A stretch of DNA of 64,000 nt from Comamonas phosphati (GTDB taxonomy: Bacteria > Pseudomonadota > Gammaproteobacteria > Burkholderiales > Burkholderiaceae_C): NCBI RefSeq assembly GCF_014637085.1, contig NZ_BMEU01000011.1, forward strand, positions 1 to 64,000. The letters run 5' to 3'. The notes below the pieces were generated by a model, which saw only the letters and a list, made by a program, of their open reading frames with translations, was not told the DNA's origin and did no database searches. Shown here in pieces: positions 17,954 through 28,954 of this stretch (its first letter is position 1; each line of letters starts with the position of its first letter). A program made the position numbers and the translations under genes.

Positions 17954-18787
17954 ATGCTGATGTACCCGCACATTGATCCTGTGGCAGTGCAGCTTGGCCC
18001 TCTGGCCGTGCACTGGTATGGCCTGACCTATCTGACTGCGTTCGCGCTGTTCCTGTTCCTGGGCACACGCCGCCTGGGCCATCCGCCGTTCAAGGCCATG
18101 GCCGGTGACAGGGCCTGGGCCCGCAGGGACGTGGAGGACATTCTCTTTCTGGGTGTGCTCGGGGTGGTCGTGGGCGGCCGGCTCGGCTACTGCCTGTTCT
18201 ACAAGCCCGGCTACTACCTCACGCATCCGCTGGAGATCTTCGCGGTCTGGCAGGGCGGCATGAGTTTTCATGGCGGCCTGTTGGGCGTGATCGCGGCCAT
18301 GCTGTGGTTTGCCCGTTCGCGCCGGCGTTCCTGGCTGGAAGTGGCCGACTTTGTCGCGCCCTGCGTGCCCACGGGTCTGGCGGCGGGCCGCATCGGCAAT
18401 TTCATCAATGGCGAGCTGTGGGGACGCTTTGCCAGCCCAGACCTGCCCTGGGGCATGGTGTTTCCGCAAAGCGGCTCCATGCTGCCGCGCCATCCTTCGC
18501 AGATCTACCAGTTCCTGCTGGAAGGCCTGCTGCTCTTCGTCCTGCTGTGGTTCTATGCGCGCAAGGAGCGCAAGCCGGGGCAGGTGGCGGCGGTCTTTCT
18601 GCTGGGCTACGGCGTCTTCCGCTTCACGGCCGAATACTTCCGCGAGCCCGACGATTTCCTGGGCCTGCTTTCGCTGGGAATGAGCATGGGCCAGTGGCTG
18701 TGCGTGCCCATGATCGTGGGCGGCATCGTGATGTGGCTGTGGTGCGGCAAGCGTGCGCCCTATGAGGTTGGGCGCGCGGCGGCCTGA
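17954..18787 (+). CDS. lgt: Prolipoprotein diacylglyceryl transferase
   Basis: Lgt transfers diacylglycerol from phosphatidylglycerol to the lipobox cysteine of prolipoproteins at the inner membrane. The 277-residue protein has about seven membrane segments. Diagnostic motifs are VHWYGLTYL near the start, GGMSFHGG (His106) and the Lgt signature [13 protein letters not shown] (about 146-158). The ATG at 17954 is six bases before another ATG, and neither has a clear ribosome site. It is followed by a strong terminator. Confidence 0.96.
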   Translation: MLMYPHIDPVAVQLGPLAVHWYGLTYLTAFALFLFLGTRRLGHPPFKAMAGDRAWARRDVEDILFLGVLGVVVGGRLGYCLFYKPGYYLTHPLEIFAVWQGGMSFHGGLLGVIAAMLWFARSRRRSWLEVADFVAPCVPTGLAAGRIGNFINGELWGRFASPDLPWGMVFPQSGSMLPRHPSQIYQFLLEGLLLFVLLWFYARKERKPGQVAAVFLLGYGVFRFTAEYFREPDDFLGLLSLGMSMGQWLCVPMIVGGIVMWLWCGKRAPYEVGRAAA

Positions 18788-18811
18788 GATGGCCTGTGTC
18801 TTGTCCCCCAA

Positions 18812-18837
18812 AACGCAGGCCCGGCGCCTGCGTTTTT
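18812..18837 (+). terminator. Terminator after lgt
   Basis: ACGCAGGC and GCCTGCGT arms enclose a five-base loop, followed by TTTTC. It lies 25 bases past the lgt stop. Confidence 0.85.
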
Positions 18838-18990
18838 CATGGCGCCGCCAGCTTGTCGGCATGGTGCTACAGCGGTGGCTGCCGAGTGGCTGCGCAGGCG
18901 CCGCCGTGCCGTCATAATGTTCGCAGAGCCAATGTACGCAGGCGTTACATGCTTCGCCATTGAGAGCAATTGAAACAGCAGGGGCAGCGA

Positions 18991-20415
18991 ATGAGTTGGG
19001 CAGCAGACTGGATTGAGCAGACCAAGCTATGGGTGCGCGGCGCGGAGGGCGAGAAGAGGGGCAAGGGCGATGCCGAGCAGCGCCCGCTGGCGCAGCGCCT
19101 GGAGGCCACCTTGCGGCGTGGGCCGGAGGCCTTGTCGCCGCGCGAGCTGCGCCGTGTGTTCGAGGATTTGCAGCAGGTGGCCGATGCCGCGCTCAGCGAC
19201 GTGGAGGGCGGCCGCCATGCCCAGGCGCTGATGGAGTGGTATGCCAAGGCCGAGCTGCCGGCGCGCAAGGATTTCTGGGCGCTGATCGTCGAACAGTTCG
19301 GGCCCGATGCCCAGGTGCTGCAGGCTGCGCGCCAGCAATACGACCAGGCCGGCAACGACACCGAGCGCAGCGAAGCCGAGATGCGCCTGCGCCGCGCGCT
19401 GCTGTCCTCGCGCACGCGGCTGCTGCAGCGCTTTGCCCAGCCCCAGGGCGGCATGCGTTTTCTGGTCGACATGCGGGCCCTGCTGCTGTCCCTGCCCAAG
19501 GCCGAGCAGCGCTATGTGGCGCTGGACGCCGAGCTTGAGCATCTGTTTTCCAGCTGGTTCGACGTGGCGCTGCTGGAGCTGCGCCGCCTGAGCTGGGATT
19601 CGCCGGCCTCGCTGCTCGAAAAGCTGATCCAGTACGAGGCCGTGCACGACATCCGCAGCTGGTCCGACCTCAAGAACCGGCTCGACAGCGACCGGCGTTG
19701 CTACGGGTTCTTTCATCCGCGCATGCCCGACGTGCCGCTGATCTTCGTGGAGGTGGCGCTGCTCGACAAGCTCGCGGGCAGCATGGCGCCGCTGCTCGAC
19801 GAATCGGCGGCCGCGGCCGATCTTGCCAAGGCCAATACCGCCATCTTCTATTCGATCAGCAACACGCAGACCGGCCTCAAGGGCGTGAGCTTCGGCGATT
19901 CGCTGATCAAGCATGTGGTGGAAACGCTCACGCAGGAGTTCCCCAAGCTCAAGCAGTTCGCCACGCTGTCGCCGATTCCGGGCCTGCGCAGCTGGCTGGC
20001 CAAGCAGGGCGATGCCGTGCTGCAGGAGCTTGACGACAAGCAGAAGGCCGCGCTGGAGAAGGCCGCCGGGGGACTGGATGCCGCGCATCTGCTGGCCGCG
20101 CTGGAGGACCCCGCGGCGCTCCAGGACAAGTCGCCCGTGCGACAGGCGGCCATGTTCTGTGCGGCCCGCTACCTGGGCCGGGAAACTGCCAAGGGCCGTC
20201 CGCTGGATGCCGTGGCACGCTTCCACCTTGGCAACGGTGCGCGCGTGGAGCGCCTGAACTGGGCGGCTGACCTGTCGTCCAAGGGGCTCAAGCAATCCAT
20301 GGGGCTGATGGTCAACTATCTCTATGACCTGAAGCGCCTGGACAAGCACCGCAGCCTGTTGGCGCAGGGCAAGATTCCGGTGTCTTCGGAGATCGAATCC
20401 CTGTGCAAAGCATGA
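18991..20415 (+). CDS. matA: Malonyl-CoA decarboxylase
   Basis: This 474-residue enzyme converts malonyl-CoA to acetyl-CoA and CO2. It has the helical N-terminal domain of the MCD family and a GNAT-like catalytic domain. Family motifs include FFHPRMPDVPLIFVEVALL (about 240-258), SISNTQTGLKGVSFGDSLI and, near the C-terminus, ARFHLGNGA, which carries the conserved catalytic His. The ATG at 18991 is preferred over an in-frame TTG at 18970. With the Bug protein and malonyl-CoA synthetase genes downstream it forms a malonate-use cluster (MatA/MatB type). Confidence 0.92.
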   Translation: MSWAADWIEQTKLWVRGAEGEKRGKGDAEQRPLAQRLEATLRRGPEALSPRELRRVFEDLQQVADAALSDVEGGRHAQALMEWYAKAELPARKDFWALIVEQFGPDAQVLQAARQQYDQAGNDTERSEAEMRLRRALLSSRTRLLQRFAQPQGGMRFLVDMRALLLSLPKAEQRYVALDAELEHLFSSWFDVALLELRRLSWDSPASLLEKLIQYEAVHDIRSWSDLKNRLDSDRRCYGFFHPRMPDVPLIFVEVALLDKLAGSMAPLLDESAAAADLAKANTAIFYSISNTQTGLKGVSFGDSLIKHVVETLTQEFPKLKQFATLSPIPGLRSWLAKQGDAVLQELDDKQKAALEKAAGGLDAAHLLAALEDPAALQDKSPVRQAAMFCAARYLGRETAKGRPLDAVARFHLGNGARVERLNWAADLSSKGLKQSMGLMVNYLYDLKRLDKHRSLLAQGKIPVSSEIESLCKA

Positions 20416-20564
20416 TGCATCCCTGAGCCGCCTCTGTCTTTGCCCTGCGCCCTTCGGCGACGCACCGTCCGCTTCCGCGATGGCGCGTTGTCCTCACCAC
20501 AAGCCGGGCCGGTGCGCCAGCGAGACCGCGAGGCCGCCAGGTCGGGCATAACAGGGGGCATGCG

Positions 20565-21614
20565 ATGCAGGTTTTTCCGCAGGAATGTGCAGGCGAGGGC
20601 GGGCAGTTGGGGCAGTTGAGGCAGGTGCAGCGGCGCACACTGCTCAAGTCCATGGGGGCGACGGCCGCCGCCGGTCTTTCCGGCTGGTCCGGCGTGGCGC
20701 GGGCCGCGGGCGACTGGCCTGCCAGGCCGGTGACCCTGGTCGTGCCTTTTCCTGCGGGCGGGGGCACCGATGCGTTTGCCCGGCCCTTCTCCAGCCAGTT
20801 CGCCAAGGTCACGGGCAAGACCCTGGTGGTGGACAACCGCGGCGGCGCCGGCGGCACGCTGGGCGCCTCCATCGCGGCCAAGGCGCCGGCGGACGGCTAC
20901 AACTTCTTCATGGGCGGCACGCACCATGTGATCGCCCCCTCGGTCTACCCCAGGCTCGAATACGACCTGGAGCGCGACTTCATACCGCTGGCGCTGCTGG
21001 CCAGCGTGCCCCAGGTGCTGGTGGTCAATCCCAGGAAAGTGCCCTACACCACGCTGCGGGCGCTGCTGGCCGATGTGCGCGCCCGTCCCGGGCAATACAA
21101 CTACGCCTCGGCGGGGCCGGGCTCCTCGCACCATCTGGCGGGCGAATTGTTCAAGCTGCAGACCAGGACCGACATCCTCCACGTTCCCTACAAGGGCGCG
21201 GGGCCCGCTTTGCAGGACCTGATAGCGGGCAATGTCGACATGCTGTTCGATGGCCTGGGCTCCTCGGCCCAGCACATCAAGGGCGGCCGCATCAAGGCCC
21301 TGATGGTAGCGGGCGCGCAGCGCAACCCGGCCTTTCCGGATGTGCCTTGCGCCAGCGAGTGCGGCCTGCCCGATTTCACCGTGACGACCTGGTATGGCCT
21401 GTGGGCCCCCAAGGGGACGCCGGCAGCCATTCAGCAGCAGATGCTGGAAGAGGTGCAGAAGATCGGCGGTGCCGAGGAGATCAAGGCGACCTGGGCCAAG
21501 AATGGCGCGGACTACGGCAAGCTGAGCCAGCAGCAGTTCGCCGCCATGATCCACAGCGAGATCCAGCGCTGGGCGCAGGTGGTCAAGGCCGCGGGCGTCA
21601 AGATAGACTCATAA
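20565..21614 (+). CDS. Bug-family solute-binding protein, likely malonate-related
   Basis: This 349-residue periplasmic receptor carries a twin-arginine-like leader (RRTLLKSMGATAAAG, about residues 23-37) rather than a plain Sec signal. The Bug motifs are VPFPAGGGTDAF, VDNRGGAGGTLG and PADGYNFFMGG. It is sandwiched between malonyl-CoA decarboxylase and malonyl-CoA synthetase genes, so malonate or a related dicarboxylate is the likely ligand; that is an inference from position. No TctAB membrane partners lie nearby. The sequence is distinct from the other two Bug proteins of the window. Confidence 0.9.
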   Translation: MQVFPQECAGEGGQLGQLRQVQRRTLLKSMGATAAAGLSGWSGVARAAGDWPARPVTLVVPFPAGGGTDAFARPFSSQFAKVTGKTLVVDNRGGAGGTLGASIAAKAPADGYNFFMGGTHHVIAPSVYPRLEYDLERDFIPLALLASVPQVLVVNPRKVPYTTLRALLADVRARPGQYNYASAGPGSSHHLAGELFKLQTRTDILHVPYKGAGPALQDLIAGNVDMLFDGLGSSAQHIKGGRIKALMVAGAQRNPAFPDVPCASECGLPDFTVTTWYGLWAPKGTPAAIQQQMLEEVQKIGGAEEIKATWAKNGADYGKLSQQQFAAMIHSEIQRWAQVVKAAGVKIDS

Positions 21615-21700
21615 CCCCCCTGTGCCGCTGCGCGGCTTCCCCCTGGAGGGGGGCGGCACCGTCGCTGCGGGGCGGCCCTGGCCTGGTGTCCCTGGCCTGG
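21614..21700. repeat. GC-rich palindromic repeat element, copy B
   Basis: It shares CCGCTGCGCGGCTTCCCCC, the opposed C and G runs and GCGGGGCGGCCC with copy A at 111-188. It begins at the stop codon of the Bug gene and lies in the gap before the malonyl-CoA synthetase gene, so it would be transcribed with the operon and could form mRNA hairpins between the two genes. Confidence 0.75.
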
Positions 21701-21796
21701 AACCTACCCAGCGCGTGACAAGAATGACCCAAGTCCGGCCCTGTGATGGGCTGGCACGGTTTTGTTTCCATAGTTATTGAGTTCGACCGAATCACG

Positions 21797-23359
21797 ATGA
21801 CCGACATGCATCAAGCCAATCTTTTCAGCGCGCTGCGCGCCGCATTCCCCAAGCAGATGGAGCAAACCGCGGTCGAGGCCGTGGAGCCCGGCGGCCAAAG
21901 CCTTTACTACACCTGGGCGGACCTGGACCACGGCAGCGCGCGCATGGCCAATCTGCTGCAGTCGCTGCAGCTGCCCGAGGGCAGCCGCATTGCGGTGCAG
22001 GTGGAAAAATCGGTCGAGGCCATGATGCTGTACCTGGCCACGCTGCGCGCGGGATATGTGTTCCTGCCGCTCAACACGGCCTACCAGGGCGCTGAGATGG
22101 AGTATTTCATCGCCGACGCCGAGCCTGCCGTCGTGGTCTGCGCGCCGGGCAATTTCGGCTGGGTCTCCAAGCTGGCTTTCAATCGCGGCGTGGGCCATGT
22201 GTACACGCTGGGCACGGACCGCACCGGCACCTTGCTCGAGCGCGCGGCCCACCACGGCGACGCCCAGGAGCCCGTGGCGCGCAAGGCCGACGACCTGGCC
22301 GCCATCCTCTACACCAGCGGCACCACGGGGCGCAGCAAGGGTGCCATGCTCACGCACGGCAATCTGTTGACCAACGCGGCCACGCTCAAGGTCTATTGGG
22401 GCTTTCGATCCGGCGACGTGCTGATCCACGCCCTGCCCATCTTCCATGTGCACGGCTTGTTCGTGGCCATCCACGGGGCCTTGATCAACGGCAGCCCCAT
22501 GATCTGGTTCTCCAGGTTCGAGCCCGCGGCGGTGATTGACCGCTTCAAGGACGCCACCGTGTTCATGGGCGTGCCCACGCTGTATGTGCGCATGCTGGCC
22601 GATGCGCGGCTGGACCGCGAGAAGGCCGCGCACATGCGCCTGTTCATCTCGGGCTCGGCGCCCATGCTGATCGAGACCTTCCGCGCCTGGCGGCAGCGCA
22701 CCGGCCACGCCATCCTGGAGCGCTACGGCATGAGCGAGACCATCATGCTCACCTCCAACCCCTATGCGGCCGATCCGCGCTTCGGTGGCCAGGACGAGCG
22801 CCGCGGCGGCACCGTGGGCTTTGCACTGCCCGGCGTGGGCGTGCGCGTGCAGGGCGACGACGGCCGGCCGCTGGGCAGGGGCGAGATCGGCAACATCCAG
22901 GTGCAGGGACCCAATGTCTTCAAGGGCTACTGGCGCATGCCGGAAAAGACGGCCGAGGAGTTCACGTTTGATGGCTGGTTCAAGACCGGTGACGTGGGCA
23001 TGCAGGACGAGCGCGGCTATTTCTCCATCGTGGGGCGCAGCAAGGACCTGATCATCTCGGGCGGCTACAACGTCTATCCGGCCGAGGTGGAAGCTTTCAT
23101 CAACGAGCTGCCCGGCGTGGACGAGAGTGCCGTGATCGGCGTGCCGCATCCGGATTTCGGCGAGGTCGGCGTGGCGGTGATCGTGCCGCGTGCCGGGGCG
23201 AAGGTGGATTCCCGGGCCGTGATCGACACGCTCAAGGCGCAACTGGCGAACTTCAAGGTGCCCAAGCGCTGCTACGTGGTGGACAGCCTGCCGCGCAATA
23301 CCATGGGCAAGGTGCAGAAGAAGCTGCTGCGCGACCAGTACGGCAAGGAATTTGCCTGA
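21797..23359 (+). CDS. matB: Malonyl-CoA synthetase (malonate-CoA ligase)
   Basis: This 520-residue ANL-superfamily ligase activates malonate with ATP and CoA. It has the P-loop YTSGTTGRSKGAML (from about residue 172), LPIFHVHGLFVA, the RYGMSET motif, the WFKTGDVG hinge region and the C-terminal lysine region PRNTMGKVQKKLLR. The HVHGLF and RYGMSET combination is typical of MatB. The ATG at 21797 is chosen; a second ATG lies nine bases on. Its product is the substrate of the decarboxylase at 18991-20415, so the two enzymes take malonate to acetyl-CoA. Confidence 0.92.
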   Translation: MTDMHQANLFSALRAAFPKQMEQTAVEAVEPGGQSLYYTWADLDHGSARMANLLQSLQLPEGSRIAVQVEKSVEAMMLYLATLRAGYVFLPLNTAYQGAEMEYFIADAEPAVVVCAPGNFGWVSKLAFNRGVGHVYTLGTDRTGTLLERAAHHGDAQEPVARKADDLAAILYTSGTTGRSKGAMLTHGNLLTNAATLKVYWGFRSGDVLIHALPIFHVHGLFVAIHGALINGSPMIWFSRFEPAAVIDRFKDATVFMGVPTLYVRMLADARLDREKAAHMRLFISGSAPMLIETFRAWRQRTGHAILERYGMSETIMLTSNPYAADPRFGGQDERRGGTVGFALPGVGVRVQGDDGRPLGRGEIGNIQVQGPNVFKGYWRMPEKTAEEFTFDGWFKTGDVGMQDERGYFSIVGRSKDLIISGGYNVYPAEVEAFINELPGVDESAVIGVPHPDFGEVGVAVIVPRAGAKVDSRAVIDTLKAQLANFKVPKRCYVVDSLPRNTMGKVQKKLLRDQYGKEFA

Positions 23360-23512
23360 CCCGCTGCCTGGAAAAGGGCTGGGCCGCCATCAAGCGCAAG
23401 CCGGTCGAGGCGTTATGTGCCGCAAAGCGCTTGGATCTTTGTCTTGATCCCAAATTTGATAGCGGATGGCGAATGCTGGCTGGCTAATCAAGCATGAAAA
23501 ATGCTCGAAAAT

Positions 23513-23544
23513 AAAGCAGCCCCTTTGAGGGCTGCTTTTGTTTT
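23513..23544. terminator. Bidirectional terminator between matB and the usp gene
   Basis: AAAGCAGCCC and GGGCTGCTTT are perfect arms around a five-base loop. T-rich sequence follows on both strands, so it can end transcription from both converging genes. Confidence 0.85.
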
Positions 23545-23569
23545 GAGAGCGCGCCAGTGCGTTAAGGCC

Positions 23570-24013
23570 TTAGCGCAGCACCAGCACGGGCACGTGGGAG
23601 TGGGTCAGCACATGCTGGGTCTCGCTGCCCAGCAGCAGGCGCTGCAGGCCCTTGCGGCCGTGCGAAGCCATGACCACGAGGTCGCATTCGCGCTTCTTGG
23701 CCGTTTCCACGATGGATTCGGCCACCAGGTCCGAATGCACGATTTCGGTGGTCACGCCGACCTTGCGTTCCTGGCCCAAGGCCTTGATGCCGTTGAGCAG
23801 CGTCTGGGCCTGCTCGGTCCATTGCTCCTCGATGCGCTTGGCCTCCTTGATGTCCAGCAGGTCGCTGCCCTCCAGGTAGCTGCGCGGGTAATGCGACACC
23901 ACTTTGAGCGCAATCACGCTGGCACCGCAAAGCGCGGCGAGATCCAGCCCGCTGCGGACTGCCTTGTCGGATAGTTCCGTGCCATCGGTGGCGATCAGGA
24001 TGCGGTTGTACAT
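23570..24013 (-). CDS. Universal stress protein, UspA family
   Basis: This 147-residue single-domain Usp begins MYNRILIATDGTELSDKAV. It contains the ATP-binding type motif near the C-terminus (SHGRKGLQRLLLGSETQHVL) followed by PVLVLR. The ATG at 24013 has AAGGAG upstream. It is divergent from ccoI, and a perfect FNR box lies 78 bases upstream of the start. A TATGCT -10-like element at about 24058-24063 would put the box near -41.5, as in class II FNR-activated promoters. This suggests a role in low-oxygen physiology. Confidence 0.93.
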   Translation of the reverse strand: MYNRILIATDGTELSDKAVRSGLDLAALCGASVIALKVVSHYPRSYLEGSDLLDIKEAKRIEEQWTEQAQTLLNGIKALGQERKVGVTTEIVHSDLVAESIVETAKKRECDLVVMASHGRKGLQRLLLGSETQHVLTHSHVPVLVLR

Positions 24014-24084
24014 ATGCAACTCCTTTCTTGAGGGATTCATGCTGTCTATGCAATGAAAGCATAAATTGCCCGGGCTGTTAAGGC

Positions 24085-24098
24085 TTGATCCACATCAA
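24085..24098. promoter_or_regulatory. FNR/ANR box (perfect) between usp and ccoI
   Basis: TTGATCCACATCAA matches the consensus TTGAT-N4-ATCAA at all ten fixed positions. It lies between divergent usp and ccoI genes, with its centre about 78 bases before the usp ATG and 42 bases before the ccoI ATG. An fnr gene is encoded at 32428-33150. Confidence 0.88.
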
Positions 24099-24133
24099 CG
24101 TCAGTATGATGATGCGCTGTTACGCTCGACCAT

Positions 24134-26635
24134 ATGTACCAGAACAACCCTGTCACGCCCATCGGGCAACGGCAGGCTGATGTTGATTCTGGCCCCTACG
24201 TCCAGGCCCAGGCTGTCAGCCTGCTGCTGGACGATCCACAGGAGTGGACCTCCTTTGGACGGCCTGCGGGCCGCAAGACTTCGCAACCTCCAGAAAACGC
24301 GGCCGAATCTCCGGTATGGGATTCGTACGTCGTTTTGGAGGGCATGCATTGTGCTGCGTGTGCGCTGACCATCGAGGAGGCGCTACGCGCCGTGCCCGGA
24401 GTGCAGGAGGCCGAAGTCAGCGCAGCCACGCGCCGTGCCCGCGTCGTCTGGCGGCCCGCCCAGGTGCTTCCATCGCAGTGGATGGAGGCCGTGGCGCGCG
24501 CTGGCTACCGCGCGCTGCCGGCGCGCGACGCCTTTGTGCGCGAGCTGCGCCAGGCCGAAACGCGCCGCGCGCTGTGGCGCTGGCTGGTGGCGGGCTTTTG
24601 CATGATGCAGGTCATGATGTACGCGTGGCCGGCCTATATCGCCCGGCCCGGTGACCTGTCGCTGGAGATGGAGACGCTGCTGCGCTGGGCTTCCTGGGTG
24701 ATCTCCCTGCCCGTGGTGCTGTTCTGCTGCGGGCCGTTCTTCAAGAGCGCCCTCAAGGACATCGCCCAGCGCCGCGTGAGCATGGACCTGCCCGTGGCCA
24801 TCGGCATGCTGATCACCTTTCTCATCAGCACCATGGGCACTTTCGATCCCTCGGGGCCCTTCGGTCAGGAAGTCTTTTTCGATTCCCTGACCATGTTCGT
24901 CTTTTTCCTGCTCACCGGCCGCTGGTTGGAGCTGCGCCTGCGCGACCGCACGGCCGGGGCGCTGGAAGCCGTGATGAACCGCCTGCCCGATTCGGTGCTG
25001 CGCAAGATTGCCGGCAGCGGCGAGCAGGGCGCGGATGATTTCGAGCGCGTCGCCACGCGCCGCCTGCGCGTGGGCGATGTGGTGCGCGTGCTGGCCGGCG
25101 AGGCCTTCCCGGCGGACGGCATCGTCGTGCGCGGCCGCACCCATGCCGACGAGGCCTTGCTGACCGGCGAATCCACGGCCTTGCCGCGTGGCGTGGGTGA
25201 CAGCGTCACGGCCGGCAGCTACAACCTCGACGCCATGGTCGACATGCGCGTGGAAAGCGTGGGCGAGGGCACCCGCTTCGCGCAGATCGTCGATCTGATG
25301 GAAAGCGCCTCGCTGCAAAAGCCGCGCCTGGCCCAGGCGGCCGACAAGATGGCGCGCCCATTTCTGGCCGTGGTGCTGCTGGCGGCCCTTGCCGCCGCCG
25401 TCTGGTGGTGGCCCGCGGATCCCGGCAAGGCCATGATGGTGGCCGTGGCCGTGCTCATCGTCACCTGCCCCTGCGCACTGTCGCTGGCCACGCCCGTGGC
25501 CATGCTCACGGCTGCCGGCACCCTGGCGCGCCATGGCGTGCTGGTGCGCAATCTCCAGGGGCTGGAAGCCCTGGCTGCCGTCGACACCCTGGTGCTCGAC
25601 AAGACCGGCACCCTGACACGCGACGGCCTGGCGCTGCGGGCCATGACCCCTGCTGCCGGTGAGAATGCCGACGAGGTGCTGGCGCTGGCAGCCTTGCTGG
25701 CACGCCAGTCCATGCATCCTGCCTCCAAGGCCTTGGCCGCCGCGGCGCTGACGGCCGAATTGCCGGCTGGCAACTGGCGGTTGGATGACCTGCAGGAGCA
25801 GGCCGGCGCGGGCCTGGAGGCCCGGGTCGAGGCAGCAGGCCAGGGTGCGCGGGGCATGCGGCCCTCGCGCCTGCGTTTGCGCCTGGGTTCGGCCCGGCAT
25901 TGCGAAGTGGCCGAGCTGGCCCCGCAGGAGAGCGGCCAGAGCGTGATGCTGGCCGAGGCCACGGACCATGGCTGGCGGGCGCTGGCCCAGTTCCATCTGA
26001 GCGAGGACCTGCGCCCCGAGGCGGCCCAGGTCATCCGCGATCTGCAGGAGCGCGGCATTTCCGTGCAACTGCTGTCGGGCGACCGCCCGGCTGCGGTCCG
26101 CATGGTGGCCCAGGCGCTGGGCCTGGCGCAGGCGCAGGGCGGCTGCAGTCCGCAGGACAAGCTCGCGCGCATGCAGGCGGCGCAGGCCCAGGGCCATCAT
26201 GTGGCCATGGTGGGCGACGGCCTCAACGACGGCCCGGTTCTGGCCGGAGCCCATGTTTCCTTTGCGTTTGGCAAGGCAGTTCCGCTGGCACAATCGCGCG
26301 CTGACTTTGTCGTCCTTGGCGACAATCTCGAGCGGGTCGTGCAAAGCGTGCTGCTTGCGCGCCGCACGTTGTCCGTCGTGCGCCAGAACCTGGCCTGGGC
26401 GGCTGCCTACAACGCGATTTCGATTCCCCTGGCCCTCATGGGCTGGATGCCGGCCTGGCTGGCCGGCCTGGGCATGGCGGCAAGTTCGCTGCTGGTGCTT
26501 CTCAATGCCGCAAGGCTGGCCCGAGGCCTGCCGGGGGCGGGAGCCGCCGTGCCAGCGACCGGTACGGCCAGCGCGGGAGGCGACTGGCCGGCTTCATCAA
26601 TGGCGGCCGCCGGCGGCCCGCAAGGAGAGCGCTGA
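24134..26635 (+). CDS. ccoI: Copper-transporting P1B-type ATPase of the cbb3 assembly (CcoI/FixI)
   Basis: This 833-residue ATPase supplies copper for the CuB site of cbb3 oxidase. The order is an N-terminal metal-binding domain with GMHCAAC (Cys73, Cys76), membrane helices, the CPC transport motif (about 445-447), the phosphorylation motif DKTGTLT (from about 489) and GDGLNDGP (about 694-701). A 65-residue lead precedes the metal-binding domain. It directly precedes ccoS (one-base overlap) and ccoNOQP, which supports CcoI over a general CopA. No clear ribosome site is seen before the ATG. Confidence 0.93.
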   Translation: MYQNNPVTPIGQRQADVDSGPYVQAQAVSLLLDDPQEWTSFGRPAGRKTSQPPENAAESPVWDSYVVLEGMHCAACALTIEEALRAVPGVQEAEVSAATRRARVVWRPAQVLPSQWMEAVARAGYRALPARDAFVRELRQAETRRALWRWLVAGFCMMQVMMYAWPAYIARPGDLSLEMETLLRWASWVISLPVVLFCCGPFFKSALKDIAQRRVSMDLPVAIGMLITFLISTMGTFDPSGPFGQEVFFDSLTMFVFFLLTGRWLELRLRDRTAGALEAVMNRLPDSVLRKIAGSGEQGADDFERVATRRLRVGDVVRVLAGEAFPADGIVVRGRTHADEALLTGESTALPRGVGDSVTAGSYNLDAMVDMRVESVGEGTRFAQIVDLMESASLQKPRLAQAADKMARPFLAVVLLAALAAAVWWWPADPGKAMMVAVAVLIVTCPCALSLATPVAMLTAAGTLARHGVLVRNLQGLEALAAVDTLVLDKTGTLTRDGLALRAMTPAAGENADEVLALAALLARQSMHPASKALAAAALTAELPAGNWRLDDLQEQAGAGLEARVEAAGQGARGMRPSRLRLRLGSARHCEVAELAPQESGQSVMLAEATDHGWRALAQFHLSEDLRPEAAQVIRDLQERGISVQLLSGDRPAAVRMVAQALGLAQAQGGCSPQDKLARMQAAQAQGHHVAMVGDGLNDGPVLAGAHVSFAFGKAVPLAQSRADFVVLGDNLERVVQSVLLARRTLSVVRQNLAWAAAYNAISIPLALMGWMPAWLAGLGMAASSLLVLLNAARLARGLPGAGAAVPATGTASAGGDWPASSMAAAGGPQGER

Positions 26636-26772
26636 TGGAAGTGCTGTACGTATTGATTCCGCTGTCCGTGGTGCTGGTGCTGGCCGTTGTCGCCGCGCTG
26701 TGGTGGGCTGTGTACCGCGGGCAGTTCGAGAGCGTGGAGCAAGAGGGGGAGCGCATTCTTCGCGACGATTGA
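26635..26772 (+). CDS. ccoS: cbb3 oxidase assembly protein CcoS, 45 aa
   Basis: The 45-residue protein has a single membrane helix (MEVLYVLIPLSVVLVLAV...) followed by AVYRGQFESVEQEGERIL, the CcoS pattern. CcoS is needed for cofactor insertion into cbb3 oxidase. Its ATG shares one base with the ccoI stop, and a GGAG site (CAAGGAGAGCGC) lies within the end of ccoI. The stop codon overlaps the FNR box in front of ccoN. Confidence 0.93.
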   Translation: MEVLYVLIPLSVVLVLAVVAALWWAVYRGQFESVEQEGERILRDD

Positions 26773-26782
26773 GATGGATCAA
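26769..26782. promoter_or_regulatory. FNR box upstream of ccoN
   Basis: TTGAGATGGATCAA matches TTGAT-N4-ATCAA with one mismatch. It starts in the last codons of ccoS and is centred about 60 bases before the ccoN ATG. It would allow ccoNOQP to be induced separately from ccoIS. Confidence 0.72.
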
Positions 26783-26835
26783 ATAGCCTGAGAACAAACC
26801 AATGAACACTTTGCAAGCAATTTTTGAGGTGCCCG

Positions 26836-28272
<1,437 letters not shown>

Positions 28273-28291
28273 GCATCGAGGAGCGCAAGCA

Positions 28292-28936
28292 ATGTCCGAT
28301 CAAAACAATATGGCTCCCAAGAGTTCTTCCCGAGGCTTCTCCCACGAGAGGGTGGAAACCAGCAACTTCCTGCTGATCACGCTCATCCTGCTCGTCGTGG
28401 CCGTCGGCGGTCTGGCGGAAATCGTGCCGCTGTTCTTCCAGAAGTCCACGACCGAAGCCGTGGCGGGCCTCAAGCCCTACACGCCGCTGCAGCTCATGGG
28501 CCGCGACGTCTATCTGCGCGAGGGCTGCTACAACTGCCACTCGCAGATGATCCGTCCGTTCCGTGCCGAGACCATGCGCTACGGTCACTACTCGGTGGCC
28601 GGCGAGTTCGTCTACGACCACCCCTTCCAGTGGGGCTCCAAGCGCACCGGTCCCGACCTGCACCGCGTGGGCGGCAAGTACAGCGACGAATGGCACCGTA
28701 TCCACCTGCACAACCCGCGTGACGTGGTGCCCGAGTCCAACATGCCCGCCTATCCCTGGCTGGAAACCAGCAAGGTCGACGACACGGCCGTGGCCCAGCG
28801 CATGACGGCGCTGCGCACGGTCGGCGTGCCGTACTCCGACGAAGAGATCGCCGGTGCCGCCGAGCAAGTCAAGGGCAAGACCGAGATGGAGGCCGTGATC
28901 TCCTATCTGCAGGTCCTGGGCCGCGCCGTCAAGTAA
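28292..28936 (+). CDS. ccoO: cbb3-type cytochrome c oxidase subunit II (monoheme)
   Basis: CcoO (214 aa) is a membrane-anchored cytochrome c that passes electrons to CcoN. The anchor is at about residues 26-48 and the heme c site CYNCH at 79-83, in the conserved [16 protein letters not shown] likely axial Met lies in [15 protein letters not shown] precedes the ATG. It lies 19 bases past ccoN and 18 before ccoQ. Confidence 0.97.
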   Translation: MSDQNNMAPKSSSRGFSHERVETSNFLLITLILLVVAVGGLAEIVPLFFQKSTTEAVAGLKPYTPLQLMGRDVYLREGCYNCHSQMIRPFRAETMRYGHYSVAGEFVYDHPFQWGSKRTGPDLHRVGGKYSDEWHRIHLHNPRDVVPESNMPAYPWLETSKVDDTAVAQRMTALRTVGVPYSDEEIAGAAEQVKGKTEMEAVISYLQVLGRAVK

Positions 28937-28954
28937 GGCAGGAGGAGCCCGGAA

